From Phialocephala subalpina (taxonomy: Eukaryota > Ascomycota > Leotiomycetes > Helotiales > Mollisiaceae), in contig FJOG01000004.1 in assembly GCA_900073065.1 (NCBI GenBank), positions 2,351,084 through 2,415,083 on the forward strand: a DNA stretch of 64,000 nucleotides. The letters are read 5' to 3'. A program made the position numbers and the translations under genes. Every line of letters begins with the position of its first letter. The first letter of the stretch is position 1. The notes under the pieces are model-generated. The model was given only the letters and a program-made list of their open reading frames with translations. It was not told the DNA's origin and did not search any database. Below, in pieces: positions 55,515 through 64,000 of this stretch.

Positions 55515-56163
55515 CAGCACCAGGACGCGACGCGTGGTCGGACATAAGGGGATGGATGCGATTGGCCAGTTCGAGTGCGTACCCAATTGCGGTACAGCTA
55601 GTATTGGAGATATGCCTTTTTTCTTGTCTCCTCGGGGTCAGAATAGCTGCTGATGTTGGAGATTGATGGAGTTCTATTGTTGAAGTCTGGAGGTTGGGAA
55701 AAAAGAAAGAAAGCGGGGAAGTGCGGGGGACTTGGCGCGCACGGTTGCTGTTTCCAATTTGGACGAATCGAGCTATGAATTTCTTGTTTTCTTTTGCTCA
55801 TGTTGTCGTCTCGATTTCAGAGTATTCTATCAATCAAGCACATTGCTCTCAGATGTTTAGTAAACCTCTCTTCCTGGTAGAGAATGAATGCTGCCTACGA
55901 GTACGAACTGTGTAGCATACAGTAGCCGAGGTAACAAGTGTGCTATACAAGATTCGAAGCAAACGGAACCGTTTCAAAGGAAGGATGCTATTATTTTCCA
56001 GCAAAACGAGTTTTCAAAGATCTAAAGGTAACGTCGACGAGATGGATTCATTCTGAAGTGTTGCAGAACGCTCTTCCCGATTCCCAAGTGTATTTTAGTA
56101 CCAGTACTTCCCCCCTGCGTGCCTTCCTTCCTCAAAACGTCTCCGAAAACTCTTTCCCAGCTC
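55515..56163. promoter_or_regulatory. upstream region of the transcription factor
   Basis: No gene was found. It includes GCGGGGAAGTGCGGGG at 55713-55728, two direct GCGGGG cores ten bases apart, about 200 bp upstream of the start codon. Confidence 0.4.
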
Positions 56164-56616
56164 TTAAGCCTTCGGATCTTTACTCCCAAGTTCCCTCGCA
56201 TGCTCCCCCTTCTCCGCCATATCATTCAACACCTTCTCCGCCGTCTTCATCGCATCCACTCCCGCCGGAACCCCACAATAAGTCGTAGCATGTATAATCG
56301 CTTCCCTGATCTCCAACTCACTCAACCCATTGTTCCTCGCACCTCTAACATGCACCGCCAACTCCGGTGCTCGATTCAAAGCCATCAGCATTCCGATGTT
56401 GATCAGACTTCGTTGCTTCTTGTCTAATCCAGGTCGTGTCCATGCATATCCCCAGCAGAATTCGGTGACGAGTTCTTGGCCTGCGCGAGAGAATTCGGTG
56501 TTGCCGTTGGCGAGGGCTCGGTCGACGTATTCGTCGCCGACGACAGAGCGGCGCATCTTGAGGCCTTCGTCGAAGAGTTGTTTGTGGAGGGCATCGAATT
56601 TTGGGTCTTGAGACAT
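56164..56616 (-). CDS. carboxymuconolactone decarboxylase family protein (single domain)
   Basis: An intronless frame of 150 residues, ATG at 56614-56616, length typical of the family. It reads [79 protein letters not shown] and [16 protein letters not shown]. This is the pattern of gamma-carboxymuconolactone decarboxylase (PcaC-like), including the WG-RPGL region and the H...E...Y-C-G-P active-site side. In the protocatechuate pathway the family decarboxylates a lactone. Many relatives have other substrates. It lies 315 bp downstream of the dehydrogenase copy B in the same orientation. The upstream DNA has CCCCGCC (56810-56816) and TTCCCCAATTG. Confidence 0.88.
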   Translation of the reverse strand: MSQDPKFDALHKQLFDEGLKMRRSVVGDEYVDRALANGNTEFSRAGQELVTEFCWGYAWTRPGLDKKQRSLINIGMLMALNRAPELAVHVRGARNNGLSELEIREAIIHATTYCGVPAGVDAMKTAEKVLNDMAEKGEHARELGSKDPKA

Positions 56617-56930
56617 TTTGGCGGGGTAGAAAGAGAAGATCTGAGTCGTGATCTCAAATATTGGAGATTATTAGGAGATTGTTTGATTGAATCAGATGGA
56701 TTTGAAGAGGGAAATTTCTCCGCTGAATGTTTTACAGGTTTTAACAAAAAAAAGATGTCACTCAGGAATTTGTTGATGTAGTTGACGCCAGCCAAAAACC
56801 GGGGACTTACCCCGCCAAACCCCACTTCCCCAATTGAGCTCCATCAAGACAACCGTTGGGCGTCCGGTCTCGGAATGAAGCAGGACACAGCAGTTCTATG
56901 ATGAAGTCTATGTGCATTCAAGACCAAGTA

Positions 56931-57952
56931 TCACTTTCCGTTATGTTTCGCCTCCCAATCCTCATCACCACCCAAATATCTATACACAACCCTCGAATCC
57001 AAGTCTCTACACTTCGGATCATTCATCGCACTTGTATAAGTCTCAAGCCCCACTTCCCCAAGTACATTCTTCGACCCAACTCTCTTCGCCATTTCTACAG
57101 CTAAATTGAAGTCCTTCCTCATCAATTGCACCTTGAAACCCTCTTTATATCCTCCTGAAGAGGGTGCTTCAGGATAAACTCCCGGCACAGGACAGAATCG
57201 ATCACAGATCGTGTTCTGAGCCGTACCAGCAGCGTAAACCTTGGCAAGAACTCTCGGATCAAGTCCAGATCTCATCCCCATATCCATAGCTTCCGAACAT
57301 GCAATAGCAATGATGCCCGAAAGGTAATTATTCGACAACTTGGCTGCGAGGCCGAAAGTAGGTCCTCCGCAAGGTATGATTTGCTTTCCCATCATCTGCA
57401 GAAGTGAAGTCATGTGTGGCAGGTTCGGATCCGTATCTGCGGCACCCAAGAAGAATGCTATTGTGCCCTTAACTGCTCCAACTACACCTCCGCTGACGGG
57501 AGCATCGTAGAAAGATGCCGTTGGAAAGTGTTCGGCGATGTGGTCTTTGACGAGGTGGCTGGTGGCGGTGTCGATTGTTGAGCAGTCGATGAGTAATTTG
57601 CCTGAGACGTCCGTTTGACATATGCCGTTTCGAGGGTCGAGATAGACTGATTTAACGTGGGCTCCTTCTGGGACCATCGTTATGATTGTTTCCTTTGAGT
57701 AGAATCAGTGCAATTATCCCTCCAATTGCGGGGTGGTCAACGTACCGACTTTTCTGCCACATCTTTTGCACTCGATCCCTTTAGTACTTTGTCTGGGAAC
57801 TCCTTACAAACCTCATCTACCACAGATTCCACGACGTCGTAAACATAGATTCGTGTTTGTGATGGTAGTTTGCTCGCTAGATGCCCCGCCATCGGTCTCC
57901 CCATGGCACCTAGGCCGATGAAGCCAACAGCACTTTCCTTGACAGACCCCAT
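56931..57952 (-). CDS. beta-hydroxyacid dehydrogenase, 3-hydroxyisobutyrate type (copy B)
   Basis: Two exons (57746-57952, 56931-57692) give 322 residues across a 53-bp intron. The NAD site is VGFIGLGAMGRPMAGHLASK. ETIITMVPEGAHV follows the splice, then YDAPVSGGVVGAVKGTIAFF, the catalytic-lysine motif FGLAAKLSNNYLSG and the helical end LEVG-type tail. The copy at 48716-49896 shares fold and motifs but only moderate similarity, so the two probably act on different intermediates. The start MGSVKESAVGFIG lacks a mitochondrial leader. It shares a 264-bp divergent promoter with the MBL copy B. Intron 1 contains CCAATTGCGGGG (57722-57733), identical to the element upstream of the tandem-CMD gene. 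Confidence 0.88.
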
Positions 57953-58216
57953 CGCGAATAAAAAATATCAAAATATACACAGAAGGATAATACACTTAGA
58001 TCTCTACGTGTAGCAGAAACCCCACTCAGCCTAGCAGTAGTTGCGTGCGGGGAAAAGCAACCCCCACGTGATCCTTCCCCAAACACCTTCAAGGTGCTGG
58101 TCCGAAATCGTAGCTCTCTCAACGAGACAATGTTTGGATTCATGCTTCCGATGTGGTGGGAGCCTTGCATGTATATCTCATCTCCGTTCACTCAATGTAG
58201 ATGACCATCCCGAATC
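57953..58216. promoter_or_regulatory. divergent promoter, dehydrogenase B / MBL B
   Basis: A 264-bp bidirectional promoter. TGCGGGGAAAAG starts at 58046, and a CACGTG box lies at 58066-58071 close by. Both genes could be driven from here. Confidence 0.45.
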
Positions 58217-59260
58217 ATGTCCGACATCTTTGTGAAGCAGACGGCTCCTCCTTCGCCTCCACTGGACGACTCTTTGGCAACAGTAAAGGTCGATGCGCTG
58301 TCTGCTGGGCATCTTACACTCCCTGAACGGCATTTTGTACATCCTGCTTCTGATGAAGCACGGAGTACTGTCCCTTCATTAGCTTTTCTCATCCAGCACG
58401 AGAATGTTGAGACTGGCAGAACGACTAGAATTGTGTTTGATCTGGGGTTAAGGAGGAATCTGGAACGGTATTCTGAGCCAATTCAACGGCATGCCGCTAC
58501 ACGGCAACCGATATCTACTGATCCGGATGTCGTCAAGAGCTTGAAAGCTGGAGGACTGACTCCAGATGACATTGACTATGTCATATATTCCCACGTAAAT
58601 AACCTCTCTGCCGATCCCAAATTCAACTCAGTTCTAACATTTCTCTTCCCGTAGGTACATTGGGATCATGTAGGAGAGCCCCACGACTTCTCTCAAAGTA
58701 TCTTCGTCGTCGGGCACGGAGCTCCAGACCTCTTCCACGGAACTTCAACATCACTTCGCGGCGGACATTCATTCTTCGAATCAGACCTCCTACCTCAAGG
58801 ACGAACAATCGAGCTCTCATCACCTACACAAAGGCCTCTCGGGATCACTCAATCTCACTCACAAAAACCAGGAACACCAAACTTCCACCAACCCTGGACC
58901 TCTCACCTCCATCTCCCTCACGTAATCGACCTCTTTCAAGATGGAAGCCTCTACATAGTCGACACACCTGGTCATCTGCCAGGACATATCAACCTCCTAG
59001 CCCGAACAGGACCTAATGAGAGTGTGTATCTTGCAGGTGACGCGTGTCATGATAGGAGAATCTTGAGGAAAGAGAAAACGATTGGCACGTGGCCTGATGC
59101 TGAAGGATATACATGTTGCATTCATGCGAATCGCGAGAAAGCGGAGGAAACGATTGAGAGAATTCGAGAGCTGGAGAAGCAGGGCGTTGAAGTCATTTTT
59201 GCGCATGATGTTGAGTGGGAGCAGGATCCGAAGAATAAAGGTCGCTTTTTGGGGTCATGA
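58217..59260 (+). CDS. lactonase-like metallo-beta-lactamase fold hydrolase (copy B)
   Basis: Two exons (58217-58594, 58655-59260) give 327 residues. The 60-bp intron falls inside the zinc motif, between H and V of SHVHWDHVGEPHDF. YIVDTPGHLPGHINLLAR, LAGDACHDRRIL and FAHDVEW supply the remaining metal ligands. The N-terminal part LSAGHLTLPERHFVHP and TVPSLAFLIQH is closely related to copy A (50258-51253), which has no intron. AttM-like lactonase activity is plausible from the family. The substrate is unknown. It diverges from the dehydrogenase copy B and is followed by the tandem-CMD gene in the same direction. The gene looks intact. Confidence 0.88.
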
Positions 59261-59763
59261 ATTTAGGCAAGTAGAGTATGAATACAAACCATGAATATTT
59301 TACGTCCTTTTGGCGTAATGACGAGCACATGAAAGATGCCTCTATTAACATGGCAAGTCTGAGACATCGTTGTCATTCATACCCCACATTTCGCTTAGGA
59401 TAGGGGCTGGCTTCCCACACATGCATCGTGAGATCCAAAAAGTCCCTGCGATTCAGGATCAACCTTCCAAGTCTCTCAGAAATCACTTTGCGACGCATTC
59501 CGGATGTAGAAACCCGCGCAAGATCTACGCCGAGGCATGTGGATGAACATCTCGGATTTCCCCCAACTGCCCCACATGTTCTCCAATTGCGGGGATTCGC
59601 AAGCATCACTGACCACATCAACCCAATGTCAAGGCAAACGATCAAAAGTGGGAGCAGAGCAATCAAATCAAAGTGCATTGGTAGCGAGAGAACTCCTGAT
59701 CTCGATCAAATTATATCCTCAACGACAACATCAATTCCACCCCGCAAAGTTTGACACTCAATA
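59261..59763. promoter_or_regulatory. promoter of the tandem-CMD gene
   Basis: It contains GTTCTCCAATTGCGGGGATT (starting 59578), the best copy of the shared cluster motif, and CCCCGCAAAG just before the start codon (about 59742). Confidence 0.5.
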
Positions 59764-60549
59764 ATGGCCTCAAACTCTCAAGAAGAACTCGAACAAAAAT
59801 TCATCTCCACCCTCGGCGTCTCCTCCTACACACCCGCCTGGGAAACCGTATCCAAACTCTCACCCGAAATAACGCAAGCCAGCATCCACCTCTCCTCCAT
59901 CCCCCTCCGCAAACACCACCTCCCAGCAAAAATCCAATCCCTAATCTCCCTCGCCGTCTCCTCCTCCTCAACCCATCTCTACATCCCCGGCATCGTAAAG
60001 CACACGCGCGCCGCACTCGAAAATGGAGCTACGCCTGCAGAAGTGATGGAAGTTCTCGAACTCACTTCCACACTTGGAATTCACGCTTGTAATATCGGCG
60101 TCCCGCTTTTGGTGGAGGTTATGAAAGAAGAAGGCATTTATTCGAAGAAATATCCAGAAGGATGGGAAGAAGGCGAAGAAAGAAAAAGATTGAGAACCGA
60201 GTTCACAGAGAAGAGAGGATACTGGCACACATTCTGGGAAGATTTCCTCCGTCTCGACCCCGAGTTCTTCGGCGCCTACCTAGAATTCTCCACCGTGCCT
60301 TGGGTACGAGAGAGGAAAGAAGGAGGGTACTTAGAGCCGAGAATCAAAGAGTTGATATACTGTGCATTCGATGCGGCGAGTACGCATCTTTATCAGCCGG
60401 GACTGAAGTTGCATATGAGGAATGCGTTGGGGTTGGGAAGTACGCCGGAGGAAATTATGGAGGTGTTGGAACTGGCTACGTTGTTGAGTTTGCATACTTT
60501 GGAGGTTGCGGGGCCGATTTTGGAGGAGGAGATTAAGAAGCGGGGATGA
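59764..60549 (+). CDS. protein with two carboxymuconolactone decarboxylase/AhpD-like domains
   Basis: An intronless frame of 261 residues, ATG at 59764. Two similar halves are visible. About residues 50-125 contain SLAVSSSSTHLYIPGIVKHT, ENGATPAEVMEVLELTSTLG and HACNIGVPLL. About residues 190-258 contain YCAFDAASTHLYQPGLKLHM, GLGSTPEEIMEVLELATLLS and HTLEVAGPIL. Each half is one CMD/AhpD-like helical domain with a conserved STHLY-PG-H and GATPAEIMEVLEL core. The classical CxxC of AhpD is absent, which argues against peroxidase activity. The two domains may form internally the dimer that single-domain proteins form between chains. It sits downstream of the MBL copy B and convergent with the transporter. 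Confidence 0.88.
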   Translation: MASNSQEELEQKFISTLGVSSYTPAWETVSKLSPEITQASIHLSSIPLRKHHLPAKIQSLISLAVSSSSTHLYIPGIVKHTRAALENGATPAEVMEVLELTSTLGIHACNIGVPLLVEVMKEEGIYSKKYPEGWEEGEERKRLRTEFTEKRGYWHTFWEDFLRLDPEFFGAYLEFSTVPWVRERKEGGYLEPRIKELIYCAFDAASTHLYQPGLKLHMRNALGLGSTPEEIMEVLELATLLSLHTLEVAGPILEEEIKKRG

Positions 60550-60867
60550 AGGTTGTATGTACTGGAAATAAATAAAACGTGACGGGTCAAGAATAGTTGA
60601 ATATCGATATTTGGAGTGAACTGTTCTTCTTAGTTTCGTGTCCCGGAAGTTCTGTCCTCAAAATCGTCAAAAGGTTATCCGCATTATATGTTGTGTTATG
60701 GAACATTTAGCTTATGTATTTCAGGGCAGCTGGCCTGACGGTTTATTGATTAGTGTCCTGGAGCTCGAGCACTACTGGCGACAATTTAGCGATCAAAGTC
60801 CGAAACACCATGTCCCAACCCTGACGATTTTTGATCACCAAGCGACATGCCTCTTCTCCTTCCCTGC
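60550..60867. other. intergenic between convergent genes
   Basis: About 320 bases between the stop codons of the tandem-CMD and transporter genes. No gene or clear terminator structure was recognised. Confidence 0.5.
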
Positions 60868-62573
60868 TCAGAACTGGTAACGGAAATCAGGAGCACGATC
60901 CGTATACCCTTCCGCCTCAATCACCACCCCTTCAGCAAGCGCCTTATCCTTCCCCTTCTCCCTCCTAATATAAATCGCTCTCACGATCCACCACCCGCAC
61001 CACGCAAACGCCAAACACCCAAGACTCCAAGCGTGTCCCAAAGTATACTTTGGCGCCGCCTTCGTTTGGTAAATCTGTCCACTCACTACGCCACCAATAT
61101 TGGTCAAGGTCAAAAGAATTCCCAGACTCGCGGCACGTTTTCCATCTGGGGCACAATTCCCAGAGAGCCAGGCGATGTTGGTTCCTGTGCAGAGGAAGCA
61201 GGCTGTGGCGATCAGGTAGGTGGCGAAATATTGGACGCCGGGAGAGACTTTGGTGAGCAGGATTGCGTAGCCTGCGATACCGAATGGGGCGCAGATAATG
61301 AGGGGTAGGAAGCGGGTTTTGTATTTGTCTGAGAGGTAGGCACCTATCGCGTAGACGATGGCACCCCAGAGGTTGACTTGAAAGAACGTCAGTAATAGTA
61401 TGAATAGCGAAGAAGGAAGGGAATGTACCTGGGATGACGAGGTACTGTGCCTGAACCGTCGAGTAATGGAAGCCATTCTTGATGATGATGGGCAGGAACG
61501 TTCCGAAGCCGTAGAGGATGGTGACAACAGCAATCTGAATGATGCCATGTACCCAGCTCTTACTATCTTTGGCAGCTTCCTTGATGTCCTTCATAGAGTA
61601 GTGTCCTGAGCCACCACTATACGCTTCCATGATTTCAGCACGTTGTCTCATGATAGCTTTGTCTTCTTCGTTGAGGAAGTACGCTGTCTCGTAGTTCTTT
61701 GGCACGACGAAGATGCAAATCGCCGCCCAAACGATAGTGATTATTCCTTCGAGAATGTACAGCCTAGGAAGAGTCAATAAAATTGAGGTGACGGAAGAGG
61801 GGGATGAGCCATACCATCGCCATCCAGGTAAGCCAGCAGTCCCGTCCATATACAGAATAGCCCATGCCAACAAGCCACCAAAGGCACCTGACAACGCTGA
61901 AGCAACTGAAGTACCATTAGCACCTACCAGTAACCCAGATTGATTTTAGCTTACTGAAGAGAAATGCAATTCTCGTAGCCAGTTCGTCTCGCTTGTACCA
62001 ATTGCACAGAAACAAAGTCATCGATGGGAATAGACACCCTTCAAAGAAGCCAAGGAGGATTCGTGTGACAATGAGGGACGGAAAGCCCTGGACAAAGCCG
62101 GTGCACATGCATACGAGACCCCAGCAGAACGTGATCGTTGGAATGACTCGATTGAACTGAAGTCTCTTCACGAGGATGGAGGATGGGAACTGTGGTACTG
62201 ATCAGTGCTTGCCAGAAAGTCCGTGGTCGGGTCAACGCTTACCTCTGCGAGAATGTAGAAGATGTAGAACACCGAAACAGCAGTCTGGGAGATATCAGTA
62301 GGTGGCTCTGTAAGAATAAAAGGCGTGACGTACGTTCAGCTGCGATCCCTTCAGGTGGATATCCTCGATCATCCCCTGGGTGGCAGCAAAGCCAATATTC
62401 CCTCGATCCAGGTAACTAATGAGCATGAGCAGCATCATTACGGGAGCAATGAAACAATCTAGCTTCCGAAGGAGCTTTGCCTCCTTCTTTCTATACTCGA
62501 TCGCTGCTGGAGAGTCATCTTCGATGTTTTCGTGGAAGCTCTCTTGAGCTTTCTCGTCCGTGAATGAAGCCAT
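60868..62573 (-). CDS. MFS permease of the Dal5/anion:cation symporter type
   Basis: Six exons (62334-62573, 62243-62284, 61955-62189, 61815-61905, 61429-61763, 60868-61376) give 483 residues. All five introns are 49-53 bp and keep the frame. The N-terminus is charged, then LDCFIAPVMMLLMLISYLDR-GNIG is the hallmark first helix of the Dal5/allantoate (ACS) family. ITFCWGLVCMCTGFVQGFPS, RILLGFFEGCLFPSMTLFL and ALSGAFGGLLAWAI follow, and the second half has GKRAASLGILLTLTNIGGVV-SGQIY. Family members import organic anions such as allantoate, nicotinate or sugar acids at the plasma membrane. That fits uptake of the cluster's acid or lactone substrate. Upstream, CCAAGTGCGGGG lies at 62911-62922. 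The gene looks intact. Confidence 0.9.
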
Positions 62574-63100
62574 CGGCACGGCGAGACTCTATGTCGAACT
62601 GAGTTTGGCAAGTATGAACGGATGTACCCGAATCTCATGGAAATAATTAGGAACACAAGGTATGATATCGATCCTGAAGATGGAGACCTCGTTCCTGCAG
62701 CCAAGTGGCGATGATCCCCTCCGGAAGTAGACGTCCGCGAAATTGGTTGAGCCCATCCTTTGGAACTTGGGAATTTTGGGAACGCTGACGGCCAGGTCTA
62801 GCAACTTGACATCCTCCAATGTCTGTCCCGATCAAAGTTAATCAGATAATCCGAATCCGGGGTAGGACTTGTAAACATTGGGGTAAAAGGCGGGGTTTGG
62901 TAGGTGTTCTCCAAGTGCGGGGAAGTGCTGACGGTGCCTCATTGAAATTTTAGTAAACACCGCTAACGAATCTCTTCCGTTCCGGGCTTTAGAGTACGGT
63001 ATTCCCAGGACAATTATACGCTTCGTTGAGTGGGATGTATCGAGACATCATGATGCCTGGCGATGTGAGGTGGACGTGTAAGTTCTAAGGACGAAAATTC
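62574..63100. promoter_or_regulatory. promoter of the MFS permease with GC-rich elements
   Basis: GTTCTCCAAGTGCGGGGAAG (starting 62907) is a near match to the element at 59578. GGCGGGGTTTGG (about 62889) and CCGGGGTAGG (about 62858) lie just closer to the gene. No coding frame is supported. Confidence 0.5.
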
Positions 63101-63881
63101 TCAGAGATACGCAGTGCGGCGCATATGCGAACACCCGTAAACTTTGTAATGCAGACCCCACCAAAGTTCCTTATCTTCCGCGCAAACAAAAACAATGCTG
63201 TCAATCTGAAAACTATGCCAGGAAGCCTCATCATGCTTCTTCCGCTTCGGAGCTACAATCCACCCAAGACACGAATATGCCTCATCCAATCTATTAATTA
63301 TTCGTCCCCGAAGTCGATCAATCTCTTCATCAGCAGAAGACCACTCTGGAGCTCTGATAGCATCCTGCCAACCTTCCTCCCAAAAAGCTTTGACGTCTTT
63401 CTGGAGATCTAGAAACTCGAGACGAACGGCACCTTTCTTCATCTTCTTTCTTCCTTCAAGGAGTCTATACCCCTTCGTAGCTTGTCCATTCTCCCAGATG
63501 AGCAGTTCCTTAACGTCGTTGACGTGCGTTCGATACCTCTCCATCAAGCGTTTGATTGCACGAAATCGAGGAGACTTTGGACACCAAACTGCAATCCCAT
63601 CGTCGAGATTAATAAATCAGGTCCTGTAATCATGGTCCAGCTGCTCAAAGCTTGATAAACAACCAAGTTGGGTCTCGTGATCGTTCCATTCTGCCAAGAT
63701 GCTCAAGCAGCAGAGAAAATGGAAGCCAAACAGCGGTTGGAGTAAGTACGAACAAACACCATCGCTTGAGTGCTGTCCATCGTCCCTCATGGGGATCGTT
63801 AGATGTTTTCAGGAAAGGGATAGTCAACACAAGAAAGAGGACAAGTGCAAAAACGAGAATGGTCTTCTGATCGCGATGCAT
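63101..63881 (-). CDS. hypothetical protein with N-terminal membrane segments (uncertain)
   Basis: A first segment from the ATG at 63881 reads MHRDQKTILVFALVLFLVLT, a membrane helix. WCLFVLTPTAVWLPFSLLLE gives a second helix, and the frame ends near 63645. A second frame from about 63610 to 63101 gives VWCPKSPRFRAIKRLMERYR, KELLIWENGQATKGYRLLEG, EEIDRLRGRIINRLDEAYSC and a Trp/Tyr-rich end. They are probably one gene joined by an intron ending near GATTGCAG (about 63591), but I could not find a donor that keeps the frame. I do not recognise the family. A TGCGGGG word at 63911-63917 lies 30 bp upstream of the ATG. Confidence 0.35.
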
Positions 63882-64000
63882 CTTGGCAATTCGCCGATGA
63901 GGGCATGAAATGCGGGGAAATGCGGTGATTATTCACCAAATGAAGATCGGAAATTGTCTTGATAAACATCTTCGATATGAAGCTTCGTCGAGACGTCATG

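Noticed and set aside
62589..62835. Minus-strand frames upstream of the permease start
   Set aside because: No splice signal or domain links them to the permease, and the ATG at 62573 already gives a complete N-terminus.

Overview
The window is nuclear DNA of a filamentous ascomycete (Pezizomycotina; a Leotiomycete/Helotiales-like fungus is my inference). The evidence is GT-AG introns of 45-80 bp with CTAAC/CTGAC-like branch sites, HET-domain genes, fungal C2H2/fungal_trans regulators, Kre9/Knh1-type GPI proteins, and AT-rich blocks in which CAA and TGG codons have become TAA/TAG, the signature of repeat-induced point mutation (RIP). All exon structures were assembled by eye from splice signals and reading frame. 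No alignment or search was run.

The first ~48 kb is accessory and repeat-rich. It holds an AIF/AMID-like flavoprotein (1.7-3.1 kb), a decayed HET gene, an unusual protein kinase, a RIP-mutated pogo/Fot1-type transposon with clear inverted repeats (7.57-9.38 kb), a C2H2 regulator whose 3' side abuts that transposon, a full-length HET gene, several fungus-specific membrane proteins (some broken), a PD-(D/E)XK-like protein, two Ser/Thr-rich GPI-anchored proteins, a second C2H2 regulator, fragments of vWA, fungal_trans and 2EXR genes, a RIP-mutated piggyBac element containing a 655-N assembly gap (36.4-38.9 kb), an SDR oxidoreductase and a POT/PTR peptide transporter.

From 48.7 to 62.6 kb the character changes to nine compact, intact metabolic genes: two beta-hydroxyacid (3-hydroxyisobutyrate-type) dehydrogenases, two lactonase-like metallo-beta-lactamases, a zinc alcohol dehydrogenase, a single-domain and a tandem-domain carboxymuconolactone decarboxylase (CMD), a C2H2+fungal_trans activator and a Dal5-type MFS permease. 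Three enzyme families occur in pairs. The upstream regions share a GC-rich word (core TGCGGGG, best form CCAANTGCGGGG). I read this as a candidate, possibly undescribed, catabolic cluster for a lactone or other ring-derived acid: uptake by the permease, ring opening by the MBL proteins, CMD chemistry, redox by the dehydrogenases, and control by the local regulator. The substrate is not identifiable from sequence. The last ~1.4 kb carries one weakly supported hypothetical gene.
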